Position numbers and translations under genes: made by a program | The notes under the pieces: generated by a model | What the model was told of the DNA's origin: nothing | Database searches by the model: none | Seen by the model: the letters and a program-made list of their open reading frames with translations, nothing else | From: Gonapodya sp. JEL0774 | Lineage: Eukaryota > Monoblepharomycota > Monoblepharidomycetes > Monoblepharidales > Gonapodyaceae | Direction: 5' to 3' | Length of the DNA: 64,000 nucleotides | NCBI GenBank assembly: GCA_027604505.1 | Contig: JADIIX010000011.1 | Coordinates: 124,001-188,000 of the forward strand | Shown here: piece by piece, positions 34,626-45,486 of the stretch | Layout: the number at the start of each line of letters is the position of its first letter | Numbering within the stretch: the first letter of the stretch is position 1

Positions 34626-37204
34626 TTACGATCTGCCGGACTCTTCAGAAACACTAGGATAGTTCAATCTGAGGTATTCCGCCGCCCGCTCCACATCGTC
34701 ACCGCTTTTCTTGAGAGCATCCACACAAAAAACTTCTCTCCATCCCATTGGGGCGAGCACCTGCCGCGCTAATGTCCGACGCCTTGCAACTGGCGCCTCT
34801 TTGACACAAAGGTACATGCGTGGGTTCAGTTTATCAAACAGAGCGGACCGTTTCAGCAAATCAAGAGAGAGCACTGCCGCATCTGTAGGCTCCATTGGGC
34901 CTGAGTGTTCGTGGTTGCTGGAAGTACAGCAATACTGGTTGGCATCCCAGTCACCGAATCCACAACCTTTCGTGAGTTGCTTGTGATACGTGCCGATAAT
35001 GGTTGACATCAGCTTTTTGTTTTGTGGATCGTTGGTAGGGTTCCAGAAAGGTCGATAGCATTGAGGGCAAAGTCGTAGGAGGTTCTTGGACTGAGGGACT
35101 TCGGGGTTCGAGCAGTTCAGGTTCGAACACAACACAAACGGTGCAGCTCGTCGTTTCCGCTCCAGGTCGTGAACTGTCGGAAATCAAACATTGAGTTGCA
35201 TCAATGCAAAAACGTTCCTCCCTTCTAAGATGAACTCACGTTTCGCGTGCGACTGCACATCTCTCAACCTCACATTCACACCACACTTGGCACAAGTTAT
35301 TGTCCGCGCCCCACACTCTGCTTCGTGCTCGCTCTCGCCCCGGAACCCAACCGTAGGGCCGGCGCGTAGTCGCAAATGACAGAACTTGCAAAGGATGAGA
35401 CGCTCCGGACATTCAGTGTGGCGGTGAAGAGAAAGGTCGGAGAGGAGGAGGGGGAAGGTGCAGGCACAAGTAATGGGAGTGTGAAGAGAAAGCATGTGCT
35501 TGGATTTCTCTTTCAGTATACCGGCCTGATTCGCCGTAGGGGGCCACAGGGATATCAGTTTTCATACATCACATCCTAAAAAAAATGACTCCGACGCACT
35601 CACCTTGCCACACTCTTCGCAGTGCCAATGTTCTGCCAAATCCTCCTTCTTCATCACCTTCTTGCACACCTTGCACACGACATTGTTTCGGAGGCAGAAC
35701 GCCTCGTGCATGGGAAGGGTCCTGGCAGGTATCCAAGAAGCACAGTTGGAGCAACGCTTGTAATCAGGTCCCGGTGCAGCGTCGTCGGAGGTCGATATCG
35801 ATCCAGCCGATAACTCCATGCCAACAGGAGCGTCCACTGTGGACCGAACAGTGAGGGAGAAACGGGTGGAAGTGGCGAATCCCTTGACGCCGATATAGAT
35901 GAATGGTGGAAGAGAGCGGTATATATCTTCCGCTCCATTGTTTTCCCGGTGGTGGGAAAGTTTCTCGAGGTAGGCTGGCGCTGTGATGTCCAAATGGATC
36001 TGTTTCGTGCCAGAGTCCACATTGAACCAGGAATGGTCCAACGTGGTCGGGTGGGGCTCTTCCACGTCGACAAAGAGATCTGCAGGAAGGACAGTCGGTC
36101 ACAATACATGTCTCTCATCTTCGCATATGCTAAGCGCCACATGCCGTCCACAACTTACCTGCGTCACCATCCACGAGCTCGAGTTCCACAGAGTAAAATT
36201 TCCAATTGCCCTCTCTTGTTTTGACACGGAAGTACACATACTCGTCCTCTCTAACGACCTCGTCAACCCTCGCTGCCACCGCCGCTCCATGTTCTGCGCC
36301 GACGTTCCCCGTGCCCGCGTCTTCCCACACGAGCGCCGTACCGTCCGCACCGTCGCCCCCGACCGAAAACTTGAGCCGCACCGCCTCCTGCGCCATGGAC
36401 TCGTCCAAGGGCACCACATCCACGTTGACGTCGGCGTCTGTCACCGTCACACCCCCTTGGTCAGCCGGATCGATTTCGGAAATCATAAAGGGAAAGGGTT
36501 TGCGCGTGCGCGTCTTGGAGGAGATGGCGGACACGTGGAGGACTTCTCCGGCGGTGAGAGTGGTGTATTTGCCGCGGAGGGTGGATTCGAGTTCGGCGCT
36601 GGAAGGGGGAGGGCGACACAGTGATTTAAGTGGTCGATGAACACGTTGTGCGTGGAATACGCAGAGACTCTGGAACGAGAAGCAAAACCAAGCTCACCGT
36701 ATGTCCGATATTTCCAGATAGTCGGGTTGAAGAGGCTGAAGTTTGATGTACTTTGCCTTTGGCAAAGTTGTTGTTCGCAAGGTGATGGAGCTGTCCGAGT
36801 CGGTGACGCCCAAAGTTTCGGCCATCCATTCGGGCATGCCCACCATCCCCGGATCAGAGGTGAACTCTTTCACTCCAGCGAAGCATTTTCGGCGGGTCGT
36901 GAAATTCACTAGGGTGGAGGATGGTCGGTGATGAGCAGGGATGAGAACCATGGGACGGACCACACAGAGGAGACTCACCGAGCTCGAAAACAAGCGGATT
37001 CGGTAACTCGTCACGTTGTGCCAGCATGCTTTCAAGAGCTGAGGAGGGAAGGAGGATCTTGTCGGTTCCGGAGAGGGCAGGTGAAGCTTGTGCGGAGAAT
37101 CGGCCGGACCAGGACAAGGACGGAGGGGCAGGTGGGAAGGAAGCGAGAGGGCTGACAGGCGTAGGAGGGCTCGAGTCCATGTCATCATCGTCGGCAGTGG
37201 ACAT
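34626..37204 (-). CDS. Ufd1-domain protein with TRAF-type zinc fingers (PRLI-interacting factor K-like)
   Basis: Six exons (37204-36979, 36908-36698, 36598-36159, 36079-35604, 35498-35240, 35173-34626) give 719 residues. The Ufd1 N-terminal double-psi barrel is seen as KILLPSSALESML, LPNPLVFEL, FAGVKEFTSDPGMVGMPEWM and KYIKLQPLQPDYLEI. Cys/His zinc fingers follow: RCSNCASWIPARTLPMHEAF, CKVCKKVMKKEDLAEHWHCE, CPERLILCKFCHL and CAKCGVNVRLRDVQSHAK. The C-terminal ~180 residues hold further Cys pairs and an end resembling a UBA helix (DDVERAAEYLRLNYPS). Plant PIF-K proteins share the Ufd1 plus TRAF-finger order. Ufd1 domains bind polyubiquitin and Cdc48/p97, so a role as a ubiquitin-Cdc48 adaptor is likely. 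The exact client is unknown. Confidence 0.87.
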
Positions 37205-37446
37205 TGGGGAAAGCGGTGGGGAATTTTGCGGTGGTAATGAAATGTCGAATGTGCAGAGTTTCGTGGGCTGCTGGTTTCATGAAAGCTTCCGCAACCACGG
37301 TTCTTTCATATTTGCAGTGGAACCAAAATGATCTCATCGGGAGTTCACGAGTGATGGGTATCCACTTTTTATGTACAGTAAACAGATGACGAGTATTCAC
37401 ATGAGTGCAAGTTGGACAACCATCGCTCCACATCCTTCGCTCAATG

Positions 37447-37968
37447 TCACGAAAACAGTATCTCAAACCCCATTACGAAACACCACAGTGCCACGTATGG
37501 TGACAACCGTTCGCCTATGTCGGTACCAGACACCGCGGTGGTAGGAACGTGAGCGCGAACGTGGGGACACGATACAGTTCGGGGTGGATTCAACTCACCT
37601 ATTCGGGCAAACTTCCACAGTACTCCGGATACCCTTCAGCATTGATGATTATGGGAGAGTGGAGTACAAATCGTCTGAAAAACGGGCCAGAATGCTGTGG
37701 AGGTTCGGGAGGAACTCACCAACCGCCTCGGTTGTCAATGAACCGTGGCACCTGGGCACGGACATAGGTGCAGGTGCAGATGAGGAGGAGAATGACGAGG
37801 AGAAGGGATTGAAAGTTGAAGAGGGCAGACTGGTAACGGAGGTACGGTTGGGGAAGGAGTTGGCAAGGAGTATTGGGAAGGGTGAGAACAAAGACAGGGG
37901 ACAAAGAGGGGAAAAGAGAGCAGAGAGTGTGGAAATTTGAGTGTTGATAATGGGGAGTTACACACCAT
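37447..37968 (-). CDS. KSH1: Ksh1/TMEM167 (Kish) secretory pathway membrane protein
   Basis: Tiny Golgi protein needed for early secretion. Exons 37968-37966 (ATG only), 37829-37720, 37633-37599 and 37514-37447 join to 71 residues, the family's usual length. The conserved start [20 protein letters not shown] forms the first membrane segment. Then come [32 protein letters not shown] and a second hydrophobic segment ([12 protein letters not shown]). The start codon is immediately followed by a GTGTGT donor, and exon 2 starts at Ser2. This is required because exon 2 has no in-frame ATG before the conserved Ser-Ala. It is divergent from the MTH1 gene, with 139 bp between the two ATGs. Confidence 0.9.
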
Positions 37969-38107
37969 CCAAGGCGGGACAATTCACTGAAAACGAGCAC
38001 GGGATTGGGTTGGAGTTGAGTTGAGTTGGGAGTTGGATCCGTGGCTTTGGTCCGACACACAGTGTGTCCAGGAGAGCACCCACCGTTCCCTGACAGTTAT
38101 TGCGCGG
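37969..38107. promoter_or_regulatory. Putative bidirectional promoter KSH1/MTH1
   Basis: Only 139 bp separate the divergent start codons of KSH1 (minus) and MTH1 (plus), so the two core promoters and 5' UTRs must share this stretch. A short direct repeat of gagttgagttg/gggagttgg units lies at about 38011-38036. No TATA box is obvious. The call rests on gene spacing only. Confidence 0.5.
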
Positions 38108-39215
38108 ATGCTCAGCACAGATCTGGCACACGTAGTCAAGAAAATACTCACCCTGGTCTTTGTCTACAACGATGCCACCAACGAGGTGCGAGTTCTCTAT
38201 CCGTTGACTCGAATCAATCCCTTCTTCCAAGACTCACCATCAGTAATGTCCTTGATCTATTTCGCCTCCACTCAGGTTCTCCTCGGTAAGATCCATCTCC
38301 CATTCACAGAATATAGCTTGTGTGTGTCGCCCTGGCCTTAAATCTGCATCCCCACCCTGCGCAACTAGGACTGAAGAAACGAGGATTTGGATGTGGTCTG
38401 TGGAACGGATTCGGCGGGAAGGTGGAGCGGGGCGAAACAATTCTGGGGGGGGCTATGCGGGAAGTGAGAGTGAGTACGAGTCTTTGTAGTTTTGTGGTGG
38501 GAAGATGTAGGGACGGCGTTCTGTAATTGTCGAATGTTTCGTGTGCCTTTTCCATTTGATTGACGTTCAGGAGGAATGCGGGTTGGTGACAGAAACTCTC
38601 GAGAAAGTCGGCATAAACTACTTTACAGTGAGCATCATTGCAGTAAAGGGCACAGTATGAGAGACGCACGTGACATGAGCGGCGGTGATATCAGTTTGCA
38701 GATTCGTTCGTACACCTCGAAGTCCACGTGTTTCTGACCACGAAATGGCAGGGTCATATCAGAGAATCAGATGAAATGGCACCAAAGTGGTGGAAAGTAC
38801 CCGAGATTCCCTACGCGTCCATGTGGGTCGACGGTGCGTAGGGCACTACTCATTTGCTGAGTGTTCGCGCTTTCGGATAGTACAAAGACAAAATAACGTC
38901 TTTCTGCCACCCGCCCGTGCCCTGCCACGAATCTCACCCCTATATCAACTACCCCAAGATCCCCTCTGGTACCCGCACCTCTTTGCCCGCCGTCATTGGT
39001 TGGCCAAATTCGACTTTGGAGACCTCTCGACCGTGCTCGACCACCACGTTCAAGTGGTCGATGCAGTACCGGACGAATTTAGGGGATTTAGTGGAAAGAT
39101 GCTTCTGGAGGCGGGGGTGAGCGAGACGGAGATGAAGACGAGGAGTGTGTTTGCAGGGGAAGTTGCGGAACGGAAGTTGTATCCCGAGAAGGAGGTGGCA
39201 GCATCTTCAGTGTGA
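38108..39215 (+). CDS. NUDT1: MTH1/NUDT1-type Nudix hydrolase (8-oxo-dGTPase)
   Basis: Sanitises the nucleotide pool by hydrolysing oxidised purine triphosphates to monophosphates. Exons 38108-38185, 38276-38285 (10 nt), 38369-38469, 38571-38627, 38695-38833 and 38959-39215 sum to 213 residues. The Nudix box GX5EX7REUXEEXGU is complete across the exon 3/4 junction (GKVERGETILGGAMREVREE, then CGL). MTH1-specific blocks are VLLGLKKRGFGCGLWNGFGG, RESDEMAPKWWKVPEIPYAS, and DDPLWYPHLFARRHWLAKFD. The 10-nt exon encodes VLLG. The protein is longer than human MTH1 (~156) through ~60 extra C-terminal residues. Start ATG at 38108 gives 13 residues before the first strand. The open frame extends upstream without a better Met. 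Confidence 0.92.
38276..38285 (+). other. 10-nt coding micro-exon of MTH1
   Basis: GTTCTCCTCG lies between CTCAG and GTAAGA. It encodes the conserved Val-Leu-Leu and the first base of Gly, joining YNDATNE to GLKKRGFG exactly as in the MTH1 family. Upstream intron 38186-38275 and downstream intron 38286-38368 are about 83-90 nt. Confidence 0.75.
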
Positions 39216-39566
39216 TGCAGATGTTTGATGTGCTAGTTTCCTGTATTTGGATGTTGAGACAATGGTGCTCAGTTCATTACCACTGTGGTACATATACCCG
39301 TCATTGATGCAATAACAATGGCTAATAATACTTGTGATGACTGTGGGTGCACGACGTAGATATAAGCACAGGTATTACCACTATGAGATACATGATTATT
39401 CCAGGATCAAGAGTCTGTTCGTGTATCCACGGGTTAGGAATGTCGAAGCATTGGAAGGAGGAGTGATCGATCGGGGCTGCGGACCAGCTGTGGCCACGAG
39501 GGGACCTTTGCGCAGTCCGCACCAACAGCCCTCAAGCCCTCGATCCCATCTCCGCCCCACACCACA
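39216..39566. other. Intergenic region MTH1/CCDC40-like
   Basis: 351 bp between the stop of MTH1 and the start of the coiled-coil gene, same strand. No gene seen. It should hold the promoter of a gene expected to be active during zoospore formation. Confidence 0.35.
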
Positions 39567-42500
39567 ATGACCACGATGCCCTCTGGATTCCTGCCACCTC
39601 TACCCCCTGCCACCCACTCCCTCTCCTCCTCTCCTCCACCCACAGACCCCAACTCAGGATCCCCTCCCCAATTAAAACTACAACTCCAACACCAATCTCT
39701 CCGCCCTCCATCTCCATCCGCAGAGGACACTCTCCAAAAGCACGTGGTCATGGTGCAGAGATCGCTCATGGATGCTGTAGATAGACAGGTCTCTTCCATA
39801 GAAGGCAAGTTGAGGGAAACCCAGTTCGATTTGGTCAGGACTCGCGAGGAGAAGAAGGATATGGGCGTGGCCCTCTATAGGACTGGCAAAGAAGTGGAGA
39901 AACTCAATGATGTTCTGGCGAATATGTGAGTCCGAAATGGTGGAAGGGATGACGGGGTCGGGTGGGAGAATCTTGACAGCGCAAATTACTCACTGCATCA
40001 TATCCACTCTATTTCAATTCTTCTCAACGGGATCACTGACGACCAGGCAGGCGCAACTGCAACGCGAGGCTACAGAAAAGAAGCTGCTACAGAACCAGAC
40101 AGATTCGATCGGACGGGAGGTGGAATCGATCAATGATGAAAACAAGGTACGGTGATCCAACATGTTTACTTTCAACAGCATAACTCAAGCACCAATTCAC
40201 ATTCTGTAACAAATGAACATTGTTGTGTCACTTCATGCCTCGTGGAACATGGAATTCGTCCTTCCCTCTTGTCGCACTCCCCCGCCCTCCCCCCCCCCGA
40301 TATGGCCCTCCAACCCTCCTCGCAACCGCACACACACACCTCCCTCCAGACCCTCCAAAAGTCTCTCGACAGCCTCCGCCATCTCCTCAACAGCACGTCC
40401 ACCAAACTCCACCAGATGACCCTCGTGACCACCGCGTACAACTCCGAGGTCAAGATCCAGAAGCGCATCGGCGCAAAACTCTCACGCGAAGCCGAAGCCG
40501 CCCAGGTAAAGCAGCAGCAGGCGGAACTCGAGGCCGAAGCGTTGAAGACGAGGATAGGAAAGATGCTGGCGGAGACCAAGGGCATGGAACAGCTCCTCGA
40601 GTCGCAGAAACACGAGACAGTGATCGCGCAGGGGGCTATCAGGAACATGGACAATGGTTCGTGACGGCTTCAACATACTCAGCTCCCTCTCGCTCAACTC
40701 CTCCGTACATTGCCTCACCACTCACTCCCCCCTTTCGGGTTCCCTCCCCAGAAATCTCCCAACTTACTTCCATAAAAGCTACGCTCACCAAACGCTGGGA
40801 CGACGCCGTTGCGGCCATGTCCCGCCGCGACGCGACCCTCCAACTGGTGTCGGATCGCGAGCAGAGGTCGAGCGCCAGACTCGCAGAGGCGGAGCTCGAG
40901 TTGAGGCAGCTCAAGGTGCAGAATGCGGAACTGGAGCGGAAGTCAAGGGAGATCGAGATTGGTGAGGAGGGTTAGGGGGTCGGGCTTGGCGGGCCGGTGG
41001 GGGACGGTGCGGGACGGTCGTGGAGTTTTGTTTCAGTTTCGGACCTGGGGTGATATCGTCGATTGAATCGCTACGCTCTCCAACGTCTTTTCCACCACTC
41101 TTCCAAAATCACTCACACTTGTAGAAAATGAGGACCTCCAGTTCAAACTCCAATCCAACACCACCGTGCTCTCCACCACGAGCGCCAACTACCGTGAACT
41201 GGAGCGCCTGGTCCAGACCCTCCAGACCACGGGCACGACGTCGGAACTTGAACTGGAACGGACCAAGCACGCAAGGGACAGAGTGCAAGAAGAGTCGCTG
41301 AGAAGGCAGCAGACCGTTTCGGACCTCAGGAGAAAACTGGAGATTATGAGACAAGACGTGGACGAGCGGTGCAAGCAGGCCGCCAAGACGGTAAGCTCTT
41401 CATGAATGACGGCCACAGTGTCGAGGCGTCCAAATACTGATGAAAGTATCTACTTTCTCTCTTTGATTTTGTCTCGCTTTTTTTTCCGTGCGACTCAGGC
41501 TGCGTGCCAGCGGGAAGATGAGATCCGGGAGGAGGCCCGCCAGTTTGCAGAGTCCGCCAACAGAGAGCTGGAAACCTTCAACATCAGCCTTCGGCACGGA
41601 AAAGCCGAAGCGGAGCTCAAAGTTCGAGACCTCTTGACGGAAAAGGTGGGATCGTGGAGTGTTGTCGGGTGACATTCTCAACAACCACACAGAACCCATT
41701 GAACAAACACCCCATGTTACCTGGGACCCCTCCCTGCAGTCCAACATCTCCAAAGAAAACGCCTCACTTCGCCGCACCAACGATCAGCTCTTATCTCAGC
41801 TGAACCAACTGGCCGAGGAACACCGTCGTGTCGATTACGCCTACGAACGGAGTGACCACGACCTGAACCTACTGAAAGCCCGATACGAGGATCTGACTCA
41901 CAGTTTGGACGCAACAGGGTCGCTCAAGACGGAAATTGCAAAGCTCAAAAAGGAACTCGGCGAGGGGAAAGTCGAGATCGCGAGGTATCAGCAGGTGTGG
42001 CAGGAGTATCAGAAGGAGAGCATAAAGTCCAAGCAAACTATCGATAAGCTGACGCAAGACAACGCTTATTTGAAGGTAAGAAGGAGCACGAGAGCTTTGC
42101 GTAACCCATACGCTGACAGCCAGCTACTTCTGCCTCAGACTCAACTCGGCATCACCGATACTGTTCAACAGAAAACTGGAGCAGAAATCGAAGAAGCCAA
42201 GAAGGAGGTTTTTGAACAGCGTCTTGAAGCATCCAAATGGTACATGGAGGTCAAGAAGTACAAACAGATGGTGACGGAACTTAAAGAACAGAACATCAGA
42301 CTGGAAGCGCAGCTCGTGGACGCGAGGCTAAGGACCGAAGAGGCTACAGTCACGGCAGATGTGAGTCGACTTTGGAGTTACAACGACTGATCTGACGACT
42401 GAGAAACCGACATTCCAGACTTCCGTGAATATGTTGAAAGCGGAAATCAGGAACCTCTATTCCGAAAGAAAAGATGTCAAGAGGAAAAGGGTCACAGAAG

Positions 42501-43442
42501 ATAAAACGAATGAAGTGATCGAGAGAAAGTACCTGTTGACAAAGGTAAATGTTGCCCATTCTTTGGTGTGTCACAGATCGACCGACCACTTGTACATGCC
42601 TCTCCATACATAGGAAATGCTCGAAAGGGTTACGATGGCCCGCGCAGAGCTTGAGCGTGACAACTTTCGGCTCCGCTCTGATCTCATCGAGTCCGAACGC
42701 TGTTTCCAAACCTTGAAAAATGAATATGTCAGGTTCACGGAACTCTCACTGAACAACGTTCAATCCACCTTGGCTGCCAGAAATTCGAGTGCCAATGTTG
42801 AAAGGGGAATGAAGCAGAGTGGCCAAGGCGTGGGAAAGCGAGGAGCCGCCTGGGAAGAAGCACCTCGACTGGGGGTACACGGTTCAATTGGAGACGGTCC
42901 CCTAATTCTCGATGCGGAGTCGATTCGATTAAAAATTGATAGCCTTACCACGGAGAGGGACTTCCTGCGGAACGAAAACAAGATCTTGAAGCAGAAGTTC
43001 GATGATGTGAGATCACATCGACAATGTACCGGTTCTGGCGACGTCGCTGTGCTCAGATTCTCACTTCTTTTCAAAGCTGTACAACGATGCACAAGGTCTG
43101 CGAACCTCGCTCAAACGTGCACAGTCGAAACTGCAATCGGCCGACAAGGATCTTAAAGCCCACAACCAAGTGGTACGACTCCATCAAATGCGATACGCCC
43201 GCGCCGAGAAAGTCTCTGCTTTCCTTGAGGGCAAGCTCAAAGAAGCGAAACCCAACGTTCGAATAGACTACTCTCAAATTTCTCCAGAAATTGAGTGCTC
43301 GACGCAGCTTCTCGCCACTCTGCTTGACGTTGCCGGCATGATACCGACGGTGCCAACGCTAACGCAACAGTCACTAAAGCCGACTATTCGAATATCGACA
43401 CCTGCCAGTCAACCGGAAATCAGTGTAGACACGACGAGTTGA
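39567..43442 (+). CDS. CCDC40: CCDC40/FAP172-like ciliary coiled-coil protein
   Basis: About twelve exons encode roughly 1000 residues, nearly all coiled coil after a Pro/Ser-rich first ~50. Blocks resembling CCDC40 are DRQVSSIEGKLRETQFDLVR then EEKKDMGVALYRTGKEVEKL (family Q-x-x-GV-LY block) and LTKRWDDAVAAMSRRDATLQ (family W-x5-G/A-M-xRRD block). CCDC40 with CCDC39 forms the molecular ruler that sets the 96-nm repeat of motile axonemes. The C-terminal ~350 residues (for example KWYMEVKKYKQMVTELKEQN and KIDSLTTERDFLRNENKILK) match the family less clearly, so another axonemal coiled-coil family remains possible. Introns are 50-150 nt. The stop at 43440-43442 is 36 bp from the convergent SPATA17 stop. 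Confidence 0.7.
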
Positions 43443-43478
43443 CGATATCCGATTATGCTACTTGCGATTCATATGTAA

Positions 43479-45484
43479 TTAATTATATATATAGTTATTA
43501 CTTATATTTATATGTTCAATATTGCTGCCGCGTCGTCGAACGTGGCGTAAGGATATACGACATTTCGGAAGGGCTAAGGAAGCAAAGAGATGCGTGGAAT
43601 TTGCAATATTTGATTCCGATGAACGAATGCGGTAATGTATGCTCACTGGTTTCGGTGATCGAGAACTGGGAGATCTTGATCTCTCGCGCAGCAAAGTTGT
43701 GCCGTCTAGATCTCTCAGTATTCTTGATCGGACAGCAAGTGTATCAAGAATGAGTTGACAGCGAAACAGGCACTCCAAAACCCACTGAATGTTATCGGTT
43801 CTTGGCTCACGTTGCTCTCGATACGGATCTTTCTCGAGGAAGTATGTGGTCTCGGGTTGTTTTGGGTAACCGAACCTTTTGAAGGGTGAGGGCGACACTT
43901 CAGGAAACAACCATTTTGGTTCGAAGTTAGCGAAGCATCGCATCCCAGCCTGGAAATCAGTGGTAATTCACCTCGTGCGAGCCTGTCACGCATATCTTGC
44001 TCTCTTTCCCACTCATATTGGCCGTAGTAGCTCGTCTCGGTCCGCAATGAAGGACGGGGGATTCGTCGTAGGCGCCGTTTGAGTTGGCTTGGAGCCTGGA
44101 ATTAATCAACGTGAAGTAGTCCATCAATGCAACTTGATTGCGCTCATAGCACAACGCACCATGAAAGGCCCCTTCACTTCGACGACGTGCTTGCCCACCG
44201 GGATCTGTTGCCCAACACCTTCATCCTCCGAGTACACATCGGGCTTTATCTTCACGTTTTTCCAGTTTTTGCCCACCGTTCGCTCTACAAAAGCTTGCAG
44301 TCCGTCGGAGGTTTGAAGGCGGGATTCGGGTATTCGAAGTAATGGGAGTGTCACTTGAGCCGAAGAAGTGAGCGGATCTGTGTCCTTCCCCAGAGAAGTT
44401 TGAGGGCTATTATCCACACCAGCCACAGGATGCAAGTCCATCACATTAAGGTGAATCTCAGAAGCTCTTTCCTTTGATCTCCTCAGTGCACTGTGTGTAA
44501 GGACCCTCAGGTCCACTTGGTGCGGTGGATGACTCACAGACCGCCGATACTCCCCGTCCACGTCTGGGTTGTGATGTGTGTGATCGTGAACATGATGTTT
44601 TGGATGCTGCCGATTCGAGTGGTCCAGATGCCTCTTCGCCGGTAGTGGGGGTGCTCGTAACAGTTGCAGAGGTGGGGATGGTTTGGACTTGACAAGAACA
44701 ACAGCATCCACCACTTCATTGGTTCCTGACCAAACACCTTTTACAGCCTTTGTTCCCACGAGATGGTGAAGCCTGCCTGCCAGTTTATTGATCCGTGCGT
44801 CTTCCGCTTGCTTCAGCAACTTCTGCTTCTCGATACTCTTTCGTCGTTGCTCCTCCTCTAGCATCATTTTCATTTGCTGCGTTTTACGCTGAACCTGCTT
44901 TATGTATTCCTTCCTCGCGTAGTAAGAGAAGACGTTCGTGCGTGAGATGTGTCCCCGCCAGACACGCTGAATTCGCGTCGCCATGGTGTTTCGGAGGTTC
45001 ATTAGAATTGCCTCTTCCCGCTCTCGAACGAGCTTGGTGTACTCCTGGCGACCCAAGTGGCCCCGGAATATACGTTGAATCACAGTAACGTTACGGCTAA
45101 AATCGATTGGCACAAAGCAGTTCCCGAGGTTTATAGCTCACCAAGTTATCCAATTACATGCAATCACTCACCTGAGCATTTCATCTCTTCGACCATCTCG
45201 AAATGTCCTCCAGGCTTGTTGGATTTTGAACGCTGCCATGTATTCACGATCCCGGGCGGATTCGGCCTCCCTGCAAACAGCACGGAGGGATAACATGAAC
45301 AAAACCGGAATAGAGCAAGAACAACATAGTTGGGAACATAGTTTCCGGGTTACGTCCCATCATTGTGGAGAGTGTCACCATCAAGTACAATACAAGCGAC
45401 TCACCGAGCGGCTTCAATATAAGCATCAAAGACCAGCGATACTGCTCCATGTTTCCTACAAAGGTTGGCGAATGCGTGCGCCAT
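43479..45484 (-). CDS. SPATA17: SPATA17-like IQ-motif ciliary protein
   Basis: Five exons (45484-45405, 45270-45172, 45096-44160, 44095-43972, 43897-43479) give 552 residues. Three IQ motifs bind calmodulin-like light chains: AAFKIQQAWRTFRDGRR, VTVIQRIFRGHLGRQEYTKL and ATRIQRVWRGHISRTNVFSY. The spacing and the helix YIKQVQRKTQQMKMMLEEEQ fit SPATA17, a motile-cilium protein implicated in spermatogenesis and calmodulin binding. The C-terminal part has SYYGQYEWEREQDMRDRL and SPSPFKRFGY. The last intron uses a classic GCTAAC branch site, and its acceptor before TGTCGCC was chosen because it is the only one that keeps frame. The start ATG lies 2 bp after the stop codon of the upstream carrier gene. 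Confidence 0.82.
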
Positions 45485-45486
45485 CT

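Noticed and set aside
35569..36151. Alternative minus-strand frames over the Ufd1 gene.
   Set aside because: They are shifted shadows of the exon carrying the Cys/His fingers and show no finger spacing.
43715..44047. Minus-strand frame reading straight through the last SPATA17 intron.
   Set aside because: A canonical intron with a GCTAAC branch site keeps the frame and leads to the better C-terminus. The read-through end is unrelated.
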